DNA of 64,000 nt from Silurus meridionalis (GCF_014805685.1 NC_060907.1:5998492-6062491), one strand, 5' to 3'; positions 36,822-49,599 are shown, numbered from the stretch's first letter. Program-made: numbers and translations. Notes: generated by a model from the letters alone, not told the origin.

Positions 36822-37293
36822 GGTTTGTGGACACCTGACCATATGATTTTTTTGAACATCCTATTTATCTACATTTAGCCTTTATTTCTCTTATAATAAT
36901 CTCCACTCTTCTGGGAAGACGTTCTACTAGATTTTGTGGAGATTTGTAGAGATTTCATTCAGCCACAAGGGTGTTAGTAAAGTCAGGTACTGATGGAGGT
37001 GAGGTGTGAAGACCTGGGGTGCAGTCAGCATTCACATTCATCCCAAAGCTGCTCAATAGCAGGAGATCTTCCACTGCAACCCATGTACAGCATGTCTTCA
37101 TGGAGCTGGCGTTGTGCACAGAAGCTTTGTCATGCTGTTTGGATCTCTTAGTTCATGTAAATGTAGAAAATGTAATGCTAATGCATCCAAAGACATTGTG
37201 GACCTCCAGCTTTGTGGTAAACGTTTGGGGAAGAACCACATATGGCTGGAAAAGTCAGGTGTCCCAATACTTTTGTCAATATAGAGTGGTTTT
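36822..37293 (-). mobile_element. Degenerate Tc1-derived element, family 2 copy 4
   Basis: It is bounded by gtggacacctgaccatat on the left and, inverted, by gtcaggtgtcccaatacttt on the right. The inside is collinear with copy 3 (ccacaagggtgttagtaaag, then tcatggagctggcgttgtg). At about 470 bp it is far shorter than an autonomous Tc1 element. Confidence 0.82.
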
Positions 37294-37885
37294 GGCAACT
37301 CCTTTTTAACATGTTAATGAAACAAATGTTTGATTTATCTTTTTATTTCTAAACAAATCTAATGATTACAGTTTCTTAGCCAGTATTTTGGTATCTTACG
37401 ACATTGTTTGAGATGGAAATCAAATAAATTATTCAAATAATGTCTTCTGAGGCGAGCGTGTTAGGATTTAGTCTTTCTGTTTGCACATCTGATCGGACTC
37501 AGTCTGAGAGTGTGAGGATCCATGTGAAGGGTGCACACAAATCCAGTGTCATTAATCAGGCGCTATTGAAAACACGATTACGCAAAATACAACAAAGCCG
37601 GAGGATGACAGAAACTTGTAGAAGATCAGTGAAGAAGTAAGGTTTCGAACGTACACGTCAGAAATGGTTGGCGAGACGTCGCAACCAGTCATGTGTTTAT
37701 GTACTGAGGGTAGTCAGGAAGTGAACCATTTGGCAAAGGTCAGGTCAGAACGTTATTAATGTCTGGAGATGGTTTCAGAACATTAGCTGTGTTAACTGGT
37801 CGGCTATATTCACGTTTGGATCTCCGCTGCACAAAACGAGAATTTTACGAAACACATTTTTGAGTAACTGTGTCACTATAAAACC

Positions 37886-38480
37886 ATGAATAATTCTTGT
37901 TGTTCAACACATAAACATACAAGGTGGTATCAGGTATCAAAAATGTTCGAGACTAAAGGCGATAACCGGCGCTGTTCTGAGCACGTGCGTTACCACGTCT
38001 TCGAGGACAGCGAGTTAAAACAAAGAGCAAACATGGAATTCTCCTTGAAACTGGGCAAATCTGCCAGAGAGACGTTCGACGTGTACGTTCTACCACCATA
38101 TGCCTCCACGAGTCGTTTGGGGTTTTTTGAGCGACGGAAGACGACGTGAGATCAGGAAGACCTTCGAAACCATTCGCCAACTCGTGCATAGCGATCGTCG
38201 GGGAACGATCCACACGATCTCACTTCTGCACCCATCCTACTCGCCAGAAGTAGTATGTAGATGAAGAACATGTGGATCCGGCTCAAAGGTCACTGTTTTG
38301 ACACCATTGTGGAGATTCGGCGCAAATCGCAGAAGGTGTATTACACGCTTTGAAAGAGAAGGGAATGTCTGGGGAAGGGAAAAGTTGAGCCTCGGGAACT
38401 TCCTATTTCTCCGGGTCTATATCCTAGCTCTCACCTCAGGAATGAAATCCTCATATAAGCCTGAAATATCATATAAGTGA
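37886..38480 (+). pseudogene. Internally deleted mariner-like transposase relic
   Basis: The N-terminal part reads SELKQRANMEFSLKLGKSA and RETFDVYVLPPYAS, then the FERRK region and, after a frameshift, IRQLVHSDRRGTIHTIS. This is the helix-turn-helix half of a mariner transposase. The sequence then jumps to LHPSYSPE, followed by KNMWIRLKGHCFDTIVEIRR, from the C-terminal end of the family. The whole catalytic centre between them is missing. Stops and frameshifts are present. CpG is still frequent here (37620-38340), unlike in the older Tc1 fossils. Confidence 0.75.
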
Positions 38481-38982
38481 GAAATAACATACTCAGTGGA
38501 TATGATGTTATAGGAAAATAATCACTGACAGGGTGATTTTAGGAAAATTGTCAATGGGGTGATTTTTTTAGCCATCTTGAGGGGCCATCAGTATGTATCA
38601 GTTTATTAAAGTTGGACACAGCGTACTTTTTGTCTGTTTAGAGTAACATTTGAGATTGTTATAAAAAGAAGAAAGTACTTTACAGCACTGTGAAATTATT
38701 TCTTGAAATCAATAACGTGTTAGATCAAACACACTGATATGTACTAGCGAATAGAATGATGGGGTACGGACCAACTCTACCATCTGCTCCTATAGAAAAT
38801 GAATCGAACAATCAGAATTGAGCATTTGACAGCACTGTGGCACTTTGGAAATAAATTGATCACATATTGTTGCATACGAGATTAGTTTTAATATTACCTC
38901 CAGCCATGATTGTGCCTTCACCCCAAAACCAGAGTTTTTAGTCGAAGTAGTTGCTCTATGTATGAGCAAATTGCTCTCTAAT

Positions 38983-38983
<1 letters not shown>

Positions 38984-39030
<47 letters not shown>

Positions 39031-39522
39031 GCATGCACGCACATGCATTACATAACCACAGAACCCCTAATCACTTCAGTGTGTAGAACCATGTCATAAT
39101 AGATCCTTTCATAGCAGTTACTTCATATTTTGTCGCGATATGTTTTTCTTTTTCTTGATTTTATGATTTTGTTTCCCTTCTCCAGTAACCCGAGTTAATT
39201 TCGGGACGCATTTCCACACAATCCTCCTGCGTCTCCTAATTTTTCTGTTTTCGATTTGTCAATTCTTTGCGAGTAACATAGAAAAAGCCACTTTCTGGGC
39301 TGCACATGACGCCGTGTGTGTGTGTGTGTGTGTGTGTGTTTTGTCAGTGAGTCCTATGGGATCTTTCACTATGTGCCTCTATCCACATCTTCAGCTTGTG
39401 GGTAATAAACAGAAAACTGAGCAGATGAATGTTAAAGAAATTTTGGAGTCGTTTTGTTAACTGACACGGCTTGTGACAGTATTAGGCAAGGATCTGTGTT
39501 TGGCAAATAAGTGCTGTGTGTG

Positions 39523-39590
<68 letters not shown>

Positions 39591-39651
39591 ACACTAGCAA
39601 TATCAGTGCTGTTGTATTGATAGAACACATCCAAGGTCATTTATTTCTGTC

Positions 39652-39699
<48 letters not shown>

Positions 39700-39904
39700 T
39701 GTTAGACGTGCAGACAGCTTGTTTAAATCATCCATACCAGAAAGACTAATATAGATCAGTCATCCCTGTGATGTGTCTAAAAAGGACAACGCTAAAAGAG
39801 GCCTTAAATGAAATACACGTTGCCAGATTGAATATTAATAAACTTGTATTTCTTTATCTAACAAAGAAGTGAATTGTGGTATCTGGGTGGCACCATATGC
39901 CACG

Positions 39905-39940
<36 letters not shown>
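38984..39940. repeat. AC and GT microsatellite cluster
   Basis: (AC)n at 38984-39026. (GT)n at 39315-39340, 39520-39588, 39656-39698 and 39906-39938. Confidence 0.93.
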
Positions 39941-39943
<3 letters not shown>

Positions 39944-40232
39944 TGTGTTTATTTCTCTCTCTCTCACACTCTAGACAGGATCAATCTCCTGACCTTTCGT
40001 CCAAAGTGCGCAGCTTGGTCAGAAGATAAGCGCTCGCTGGCACCTCTCCACATGTCAGGGAAATATCACCATGCTGTTGTGTAATGTACAATATCGTTAC
40101 CTGACGTGAACTCTGAGGACGAGCCGTGCTGCCAGAGAGCGATGTTTACAGTTCAGTTTATATTGTGTAGGCTGTGCCTTGGGATGTGTACCTCTTTACG
40201 TATACCACACTCCTGCACTGGAGCTTTGCCTG

Positions 40233-40235
<3 letters not shown>

Positions 40236-40288
<53 letters not shown>

Positions 40289-40315
40289 CTGTCAGTATCC
40301 TTTACACAAAAAAAG

Positions 40316-40392
<77 letters not shown>
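40236..40392. repeat. (GT)n followed by (AT)n
   Basis: GT units at 40236-40287 and AT units at 40319-40392, just left of Tc1 copy B. Confidence 0.95.
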
Positions 40393-40395
<3 letters not shown>

Positions 40396-40430
40396 ATATA
40401 CGAAAAATATATATGTACGCAGAATCTACG

Positions 40431-41215
40431 CCCCTCACATTTCAGCAGCCGGTTTAGTATATCATCTTAAGGGACAATAATATAGAAATGAAACTTAGTG
40501 AATGTGCAGCTCGCAATGTGTTGCTCTTCACAAAGATGGCACAGGCTATAAGATCAGTAACAACCTGAAACTGAGTTACAGTACAGTGGTCAGGGTCATA
40601 CAGAGGTTTTCTAAGACGGTTCCACTAGGATCAGGCCTCTCAAGGGTCCATCATGTAAGTCGAGTCCTCGTGCAGTGCGTCAGTTGCAGAAGCTGTTTTC
40701 AAAAAACAGACACATGAGTGCTGCAGCATTGCTTTAGAGGTTGCAGAAGTGGAAGATCCGCTTGTCAGTGCTCAGATCGTATGCCACACACTGCAACAAG
40801 TCCGTTTGCATGGCCGGCGTCCCAGAAGGAGCCTCTTCTAATTCTGGCTCACAGGAAAACCCACAAACAGTTTGCTGAAGACAACATGTCCAAGAGCATG
40901 AATTACTAAAACCATGTCCTGTGGTATGATGAGAATAAGATAATCATGTTTGGCTCAGTTGGTGTCCAGCATGTGTGGCGATGCTCTGGTGAGGAGAACC
41001 AAGAATATTGTGTCTTGCCTACAGTCAAACATGGTGGTGGTAGCATCATGGTCTGGGGCTGCATGAGCGCTGCTGGTTCTGGGGAGCTGCAGTTCATTGA
41101 GGAAAATTCCAATGGGAATACATGTTGGAATCAATTCCATGGATTCCAACATGTACTGTGACATAATGAAGCAGAACATGATGCTTTTCAGAAACTGGGC
41201 GTGGCATGTCTAAAT
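40431..41215 (+). mobile_element. Tc1-like DNA transposon, partial copy B
   Basis: It starts with the same terminal block as copy A (cccctcacatttcag) and continues collinearly through agtggtcagggtcatacag and gctttagaggttgcag to [20 protein letters not shown]. It stops at about 41215, before the DLNPIE segment, and is followed by an (AAT)n tract. Frame breaks are present, and the right inverted end is missing. Confidence 0.88.
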
Positions 41216-41220
41216 GTGTC

Positions 41221-41258
<38 letters not shown>

Positions 41259-41754
41259 TAATAGTAATAAAATAAAGCTCCCCATTGGGTCCTTTTTAAA
41301 GAATCCTTCGAAATGGCTCTTTATAGAACCACTTTGACAATATGAAGCCAAAGACGGAATCATTTAGGTTCTATATAGACACCAATCCTTATATGCTCAA
41401 ACATGCTGTAACCATACAATGAATTATTATTTCCTCCTTTGTACCATCATCAGTCCTGTTTTGTCCAATAAGAAGCCGCTATTGGTGAATGTGATTCAGC
41501 CTTACTGATAAACAGTCATACATTTATTACTGATTATGGACAGGGATTACACTATGTTTCCCACAAGCCACTGCACATCATCGTACCAGGTCACGTGTTT
41601 GTTTGATCACCTGATTCACGTTCATTAGCATATATATATACCTGTTTACATTCTCACTGTACTCTTTGTCTTTTGTTTGTCTTCCCATGATCATTGTTTT
41701 GCTGTTTTATGCCACCGGTTTGGGCTACGCTCAGCCATCCACTTTATGAAGGAG

Positions 41755-42250
41755 AACAGAATAAAGGAGAATAAAAACCAGAATAGAATAAAGTTTTAAG
41801 CAATAGAAATGAGTAGAATAGAAATACAGAGTAGGGAAACAGAGGGGAATAACAGAATATTAAACATTATTTGAATACAGTTGAAGAGAACAATAAAAAT
41901 AGAGAGGAATGGAATAATAGAATAGAATAGAATTGTATAATAGAATACATTAGGGTGCATTAAAGTGGAATAATGGAATAGAATTGAATAATTGAATGAA
42001 ATCAAGTGCATTAGAGTGGAATAAGACAAGTCAAGTAGGCTTTATTGTCATTTCAACCATATACAGTGCAGCACACAGTGAAGCGAAATAATGAAACAGA
42101 ATTAAAGAATAGAATAGAATACAATAGGGTGCATTAAAGTGGAATAATGGAATAGAATTGCACGATAAAATACAACAGAATGTAGAAAATAGAATAGAAT
42201 TGAAGAATAGAATACAGAGTATTATTAGAATAAAATAGAGTATAATAGAT
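41755..42250. repeat. Degenerate AATAG satellite with an internal duplication
   Basis: Variants of gaatagaata fill the segment. The block agggtgcattaaagtggaat, with aatggaatagaattg following, occurs at about 41951 and 42125, about 174 bp apart. A dispersed repeat (aggctttattgtcatttcaa) interrupts at 42035-42090. Confidence 0.85.
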
Positions 42251-42269
42251 AAAAAAAAGTGTAGAATTG

Positions 42270-42440
42270 TTATCTACGTGGTTAGGAAGTTGGACTTTGG
42301 ATTGGAAGGTTCAGATTAAGTTTGGACTAGAAATTCAATTCCCAGCATCACCAAGCTGCCTCTGCTGTCAGTTGTGTAAATGAGATAACTCTAAGTAGCT
42401 CTGTATAACAGGGTGATTCCTGTGCACTGTTTATAGATGT
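42270..42440 (+). mobile_element. tRNA-derived SINE fragment
   Basis: It contains ggttaggaagttggactttg, then ttcccagcatcaccaagctg and a tail portion (gataactctaagtagctctg) shared with the copies near 52 kb. Confidence 0.7.
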
Positions 42441-43046
42441 AAAGATGAAACTTGGTTCTGACTCTTTTCCCCTCACGATCCTGAGAGTCTCCCGAGAGCA
42501 CGTCAGTGATAATTAAAATCACAACATCTCAGTAAACGCCGCATGTCATGAGGTCGCACGGCGCATATGCTGCTCGCTGTCGTACAAGTCCGTAAACGTC
42601 ATAATAAAAGCTCACGTTTGAAGCTTTAATCCGAGCCCAAGGCCAAGTTCCAAACGGTGCTCTTCGGAGTCGTCTGGTTTGATGTCGGATTGCTTCTAAT
42701 CAGGTCCAGGTGTGCGGTGGATTATCTGATAATGATACTTAATCCTGAAGGACCTCCGCGATGATTATCTTTCAAATAAACCGTAATAGCAGATGAAACT
42801 CCACACATGTAGGCAATTCCGGAGCGGCGTTTAAAGTCGGCGCGCATTAGCTAAGATGGTGAATAATCTGCATGCTAAACAGAGTGTAATCTGTAATCAT
42901 TCATTTGGATTGGAACGTTTCATGTTTGTAGAATGCTGTACACATGCTAAAGCTCTGATTGAGCACATTACATACTACATACTACCCCCCCACACTCTTC
43001 CAAAACCCCCTCAGGCAGTGCTGTTGGAGGGATGCGGACATGAGGG

Positions 43047-43225
43047 TGGGGATGGTGGCTTTTAAACGAGTGGAGAGAGGGATGGTGGTTTTGTAAATGA
43101 GTGTAGGGGTGGAAGGCAGTTTATAAAGGGGTGGAAGGAGGGATGGTGGTTTTTAAACGAGCAGAGGGAGGGAGAGAGCGGTTTTTTAAACGAGTGCGGA
43201 GAGGGAGAAGGTGGTTTCGGGTGGG
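43047..43225. repeat. Minisatellite, ggatggtggtttttaaacga unit
   Basis: About five imperfect units of 35-50 bp, each with a GGTGG(T)n core, a TTTAAACGAG block and a GA-rich spacer. Confidence 0.85.
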
Positions 43226-43808
43226 GTGGAGAAGGGATCACTGTTTATTTACTTATAGGCTGCAGCCGTAGACGCTTAACGAGAAGAATGAGTGGCACCG
43301 AGCCAAGCACCAAGCAAAGGGAAATGTGTGCATAGGAGGGAAAGAGTGTGTGTGTTTGTATGTGTGTGTGTGTGTGTTTGTGTGTGAGCATATGTGTGTG
43401 TTTGTGTATGAGAAAGAGAGTTTGTGTGTCTTCAACACACTTAACATTAATCTTGCTGATGTAGGCATTCCTGTGGTTCTCTCTCACTCTCTCTTGTTTT
43501 CGATTTTGTTCACGTTTCTAAGCGTTTGCTGCCACAGGTCGCGGCACAGCGTGGAAATAAAACGGGGAATGTAAACGATTAAAAGTGCAGTTGTGCTGCC
43601 ATTGCAAGAACACGCGAAGGACAGTTATCTTCCAATAGAAATTGGCCTTTACCAGCCAAAAGTTACAGTAAAAATAAAACATACAGAATGTATTAAAAAC
43701 AAGCAAAACTGCCAGCTTCCTCAGAGAACTTTTCTTAATGGGATGTCAATCGCACTGTAATTACGTTTAGCATTAAATAATTGATTTTCTACAGTAAGAA
43801 AGGGCAAC

Positions 43809-44040
43809 AATAAGTAGCTCAGTGGTTAAGGTGCTGGTTTACTGACCGGAAAGGGCAGGGCTTCAAGCCCTGGCATCGCCAAGCTGCCACTCTTTGGCTC
43901 TTAAACAAGGCCCTTAACCCTCCATGCTCCAGGGTGCCATATCACGGCTGACCCCAGCTTCTAAGCGAGCTGGGATATGCAAAGAACAAAATTTCACTGT
44001 GCTGTAATGTATATGTGACAAATAAAGGCTGTTCTTCTTC
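43809..44040 (+). mobile_element. tRNA-derived SINE, nearly complete
   Basis: The head has the RNA polymerase III box A (tagctcagtggttaagg) and a box B-like block (gcttcaagccctggc). A body follows (aagctgccactctttggc, aaggcccttaaccctcc), then a tail with gtgacaaataaaggct and a short CTT repeat. This is the best-preserved of about a dozen copies in the window. Confidence 0.88.
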
Positions 44041-44114
44041 TTAAAAACTTATAGTGCATACAAACTATTATTACTTCTTTTCTTTTTATGCTTAAAATAG
44101 TTGTTTGTGTAGCT

Positions 44115-44465
44115 GATTAAAGCTAAATAAGTGTCTATTTTTCACAAATGAATTATTTTTCCCTTTTTTTGAGAACTGTAAAATAATATCTTGTATCAAA
44201 GAATATTATCTTGTCAACTTTAATCATTAAATTTACCTCAGGAACTTCTGAGGCAATGGATACATACAAACTAGTACAAATGCTAGCTTGTTAGCTCAGC
44301 TGCTTGAAGCTAAATATGTGTCTTTATATTTCACAAATATATTTTTTTTCCTTTTTATAAGAAATGTAAAATAAATATTGATTTGTAACAAGGAATATTA
44401 TCTTGAGAACTTCAGTCAGAAAATTCCCCCTTGGGAAATTCTGAGGTAATTTATACTAAAGTTTT
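44115..44465. repeat. Diverged tandem duplication, about 187 bp
   Basis: agctaaataagtgtc at 44121 and agctaaatatgtgtc at 44308 begin two collinear copies. Both continue with ttcacaaat, gaatattatcttg and cttctgaggcaa / attctgaggtaa. Confidence 0.75.
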
Positions 44466-45794
44466 GTTTTTTAAGCTAAACTTTTGTTAGCTAGCCATAA
44501 AAAATACTACAAGTGTTAATTCGATGACTTTTGCTTAATCCTTTGAAAATAAAATGGAGTGCTACTCTGATATAAACACACTAGCTAGCAAACAAATAGG
44601 TGGTATCTCTCTTATAGTAAGAACATAAAAAGGCACAGAGACGGAGGATGAAAATATCAACATTATCAACATTTTCCCTCGGATATGTAGTTAAACTGCT
44701 AGCAAAAACTTGAAGTAAAATGATGCTTTTATCACACTGAGCTTCGAAAGCAAAATGAGCCTCTGTGGAATTTGTCACACTCAGAAACATCAACTTGACA
44801 TGATCATTTGTGAACTCAGAGCTGTCAGAAAAATGTAAATGTTACACAAGAGAGCTGCTCATATGGAATCTTCTCGTACACACAGTGGACACACGTTTGG
44901 TTTCTGTCTGAATGCATTGTTTTCCACATTCCACACTCCTGAAATGATTCTAGCAGGCAGTATGTCTATATAGAACTGCATGGATGTGATTATAGCTCGG
45001 TGGCGGCATGCCAGAAGTCGTGCTTAGTTAAGTGTGTTCCCAGCTAAGTGTGTTTAGGTATGTGTGTGTATGTGAGTATGTGTGTGTCCAGCCACACTTC
45101 TGCGTTATGTGTGTTTAGACTGCCTTTCACGGAGGTGGTGAAATCCAGACACTAACCTAAAGGCAAAGTGCCGTTAGCATGTGGAACCTTGCCAGCTCCT
45201 TGCTGAAGTCGCTACTACGGGAAACCCGGTGGGACAAAATTTAAAAGGACGTGTGAAGCAAAGTGACGTGAATGGGACTTTTTTGTTGGTTTTTATTGTC
45301 CGGCTCATAGGATGTGTTCTCCTGACAGATCGGTGGAGCTAAGAACTTTGAAAACTAGGCCAGTTGGGAGAAGGTCAAGGCTAGTTGGAACCTGTCTAAT
45401 TTGCATAGCTGTTATCCTCGAAAGAAAACCGGTTTTAATTGAACAGGGAAAGGAATCAAAGGAATCCGATGAACTCTTCAAGTAGCACATGCCCTTGTTA
45501 ACCAGTCACTGGTATCTGACATCATCAGCCTGGCTCATACTTCTTTTCCCGCTCTGGTTGAATAAAACCTCCCTCAAGATGCACAAGTTTTAAACGGGAC
45601 ATTTTCGCTGTAACAGAACATTCAAACCGTCATCATGTTTGGGTGGAGTCGACCCTTAGGGTGCTTTTGCACTTGTTTCTCAACTGCCATTACATGTAAT
45701 CCTATTCAAAGTCTGTAGATATCTGGCAGCACTCGCAGACCAGAAGTGCTAGTTCAGCTTCTAAACAAAAGTCTATTAGTTCTCTATTAGAAGT

Positions 45795-45935
45795 CTATTA
45801 GAATCTCAGCACTGTCACGCTACACCTGTTGGGCCCCTGAGCGAGGCCCTTAATCCTCAACTAGTCAGTTGAAACGAGGAAGATAATTCTAGGTTGGATA
45901 ATTTTGTCTGCCAAATGGCGTTAATTACCTCAGCT
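45795..45935 (+). mobile_element. tRNA-derived SINE fragment
   Basis: Only the body and tail remain: tgttgggcccctgagcgagg, cccttaatcctcaac and ctgccaaatggcgttaat. Confidence 0.75.
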
Positions 45936-47771
45936 AGGTTTATCTAATCATTTTTTTCTGAACATCACACATTTTTTTTTTTAAATCTAGAATAAGTAGC
46001 CTAAATGGATGCAAACATAATAATGTAATCCAGCAAGCACACCCTAATGAACATCAAACGAGAAGTTGCTCACACCCCATGCTGTTGCTCACGAAAATAA
46101 TACTAGCAGTAATTCGCCTAAGATCCACTTATGGTGAGCCACACTGTAAGTGATTCTTAGGCTTGTGGCCAGATAGGTGCACAATAAGTATCAGACACAC
46201 AGCGAGCCATGGGCAGAGGCTTATGTCTGTGTATTCTGCATGTGCTAAACAATGCCAAACAAGAACACACTGCCGTATTATGTTTCTCCTGGTGTATTTG
46301 TACATGTAACTGATATAAATGAATAGGTCGAAGGCGTTATGTTGGTTTGAAAAAAAAAAAAGGAGAAAGAAGAAAGAAACCTAGGACTTGACTTTGGCTT
46401 GTAGACTTGGGACATGATATTTAATACATGAGACTCGTTTGATACTTCAGGCTAAAAGACTTGGACTTGCTTATACTTGCACAATGATGACACCTTTGCA
46501 GTAAATTTTGCGCCGAATCGTGACTCATTTTAATACTCTGTTTCAACGTACTGTACGACGATTGAAGTGCAGCTTTAATTTAATCAGCATAAACGTACTT
46601 TCAGTAATTCGTCTTCAAACGTAACTGTCACATTAAGGTAAGGATCAAGGTGCATTCGAAGTGCATACCGTGAAGTGATGGTTCTTCTCTGGGCAATATG
46701 TGCATACTTGTTATCACCTGAGGGCAATTTCGCATAACCAGTTCACCCAACAGCTTGTTTTCAGGAGGAAACCAGAGAACCTGGAGAACCTGAGGACCTG
46801 GCAGAAACATATGTGGATACGGGGGAGTTTCTGCAGGTTTTCCTCCAAATTCTCCAGTTTCTTTTACTCCCCAGAAGCATTCCTGTAGATGGATTGTTGA
46901 CTCTAAATTGGATCTTTGGTTCGAAAGTGTGTTTGTGTGCAGCGTTCTGAGATGGACTGGCCTTGCTTTACAATTCTCACACCCAGTAATCCTGGGATCC
47001 GGTCCGGAATTCACAGTAACCCTGAGTACAATAAAGACGAATGAATGAATGGTTGTGTGTTGGGTTTTATACCCAGCAAGCTCATGATACCGGGATGAAC
47101 AAACTGCTGTTTTTGTATGTAATAGTGTTTAATGGACTTGTCATTGCTGCTTCCCCGAAGAGTTAGTGCTGAAGAATTTTGGCAAAGCCAGAGGAATTAT
47201 CTGGAATTACACTCTACGCCCCAGCAACATAGATCGTTCCAAGAAGAAGTAGCCAAGGGAGTGTAACGCGGCGCTAGGACACGGAGACGTTAGCGTGTTG
47301 AAGACCGGGGATTGCTAGCTAATGCGTAGCTGTGCAAGCGTATCATCTTTTCCCTGCAAGGCCTTTTTGCTTTCTTTTTAAAATCCAGCCCACATTTAGT
47401 GATCGCAATTAGCTCTCCGGTTGATCCACCAATTCTAATGTCCACCGACGTGGCATGTTACAGTTAGCTACTCACTAGCCATTTGGCTGGACTGTTTTTC
47501 CCCATTATTATGTCTGGAAGCGTACACTCCGGCCCGTAACCATTATACGCACATATTCGGTTTCTTAGCAGGAAGTGAAGGAATGCTAACCAGATTACAC
47601 TGCTTAGGGCTGTTATGGGTTGCCAAGTCCTATAGGGAGAATATTGAGTAGATTTAACTTCACTGTACCCTCACCATTTTTTTTTAAATCATGTGAATGC
47701 AGTGTATTTGTCTAGCAAGATTTCCAGATTCCTCTATTGTATTCAAACCTCTAACCTTCTATCCTGCTTAC

Positions 47772-47849
<78 letters not shown>
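47772..47849. repeat. (GATA)n microsatellite
   Basis: About 19 uninterrupted tetramers. Confidence 0.96.
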
Positions 47850-48203
47850 AATGTGTATCTGTGGTTATCTATGTTACTATATATATAAAAGTGTGTGTGT
47901 TTACGTTCAGGATAGAGTAATTTCCTCTATATAAAAAGCTCTCTTTCCGCTTTCCTTCTGGAATGCATCCGTCACCAAGAACCATTAGTCGAATTTTCGC
48001 ACTTAGGCGCGTGTTCAAGCATATGCGCCATTAGCAGATATTTTGGGTTCCTACCAAGAAGTAATAGAGGATCCGTTTATACCGAACAGCCAGACCTGTG
48101 ATTAGACGCTTTAATCAGTACAGTTACAGTGGACACGGAGCGATTACTGACACAAATCCACTTTAAAAGTGACTGAAATGTTTTTGTCAGTGCACAGAGG
48201 ACT

Positions 48204-48208
<5 letters not shown>

Positions 48209-48260
<52 letters not shown>

Positions 48261-48441
48261 ACACACATGCAGAAAGTCTGGCAGTAAAGCGTTCACTTTC
48301 ACATTCACAGCCATTCGTCTGGCAGAGTTTAATCCAGAGTGACTTCCAGGAGAGGCCGAGTCCAGACTCAGCACAGAGCTGAGCAAGAAGCTGCGAAAGA
48401 TCCTGTAGTGCAGCGACTTCCAGTTTCCACCAAATACACAG

Positions 48442-48491
<50 letters not shown>

Positions 48492-48641
48492 AGGGGAGCA
48501 CATACTGAAATATTACTTAGATGTGTTATACCCCTCTCTTTAATTACTGTATTTCTTAAACTTTTATAAAAAATTTTGTATGCTTGGTGTTTTTGTTTGT
48601 TTATGTATTTATTGATTTTTTTTTTCTTCTTTTCTGCCTCT

Positions 48642-48717
<76 letters not shown>

Positions 48718-48859
48718 TCAAATCAAATCAAATTAAATTAAATCAAATCAAATCAAATTTTATTCATCACATACACATACATACAGGGTACGACATGCAG
48801 TGAAATGCTTTATACGACGGTCTGGCAAGAGGGGAATGGGGTGGGGGGAAGAAAAAAGC

Positions 48860-48896
<37 letters not shown>

Positions 48897-48900
48897 TGTT
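48209..48900. repeat. GA, GT and TTTC arrays
   Basis: (GA)n at 48209-48258, (GT)n at 48448-48489, and (TTTC)n at 48643-48719 and 48857-48897. Confidence 0.94.
48720..48835. repeat. Dispersed fish repeat (caaatcaaattttattc type)
   Basis: Repeated aaatc/aaatt pentamers lead into ttttattcatcacatacac and gacatgcagtgaaatgctt. It lies between two TTTC arrays. Confidence 0.6.
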
Positions 48901-49046
48901 GTTCTTAATCTTCATTTTTTAAATGTTGGCTTGTTTCTTTTTTCTTTTCTTCTCTAAAGTATTTGTTTGTTTATTTATTTGTTTATCGGAGGCTGTAGAT
49001 GCTTTTGCCATTCTAGGAACCCAACCTGAACACCTCTATACTAATC

Positions 49047-49050
<4 letters not shown>

Positions 49051-49098
<48 letters not shown>

Positions 49099-49435
49099 TA
49101 CTGAACTGTATGAATGGGGTAATGAAGCTGTACTTTAAAAACACAGCACATTTAATCTGAATCTCTTGAGCTCTTTGTAAAGCCCAGTTTCCTCTCTGCT
49201 TCCAGCACAAACTCCTGCGCTCCAGATTCTGACGCCTTTTTATTGCGATTGTGGGGAAAAAAAAGCTGTAAAGAATGAAGAAGGAGACGATGCAGCCAGG
49301 GCTGCTCAGTGGTTAAGGAGCAACCACAGAATTGACCTTTGACCCTTATATAAACCTACATATATTTACATTTTTATGAGTTTGGACAAACTCAAAATAG
49401 TTCTGAAGCTATGATATGCCATGTCGTTGGAAGAG

Positions 49436-49487
<52 letters not shown>

Positions 49488-49599
49488 ATTTGTGTGTGTG
49501 AGAGTGTGAGTTTGTGTGTGAGAGAGAGCGTTTGTGTGAGAGTGTGTAAGTTTGTGTGAGTTTGTGTGTGAGTTTGTGTTTGTGATTGTGAGTGTGTTT

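Noticed and set aside
43809..43890. tRNA gene suggested by box A and box B sequences
   Set aside because: No cloverleaf can be completed, and a SINE body and tail follow; other fragments of the same unit occur nearby.
48643..48719. Lysine/glutamate-rich minus-strand frame (KERKKERKK)
   Set aside because: It is the TTTC microsatellite read on the opposite strand.
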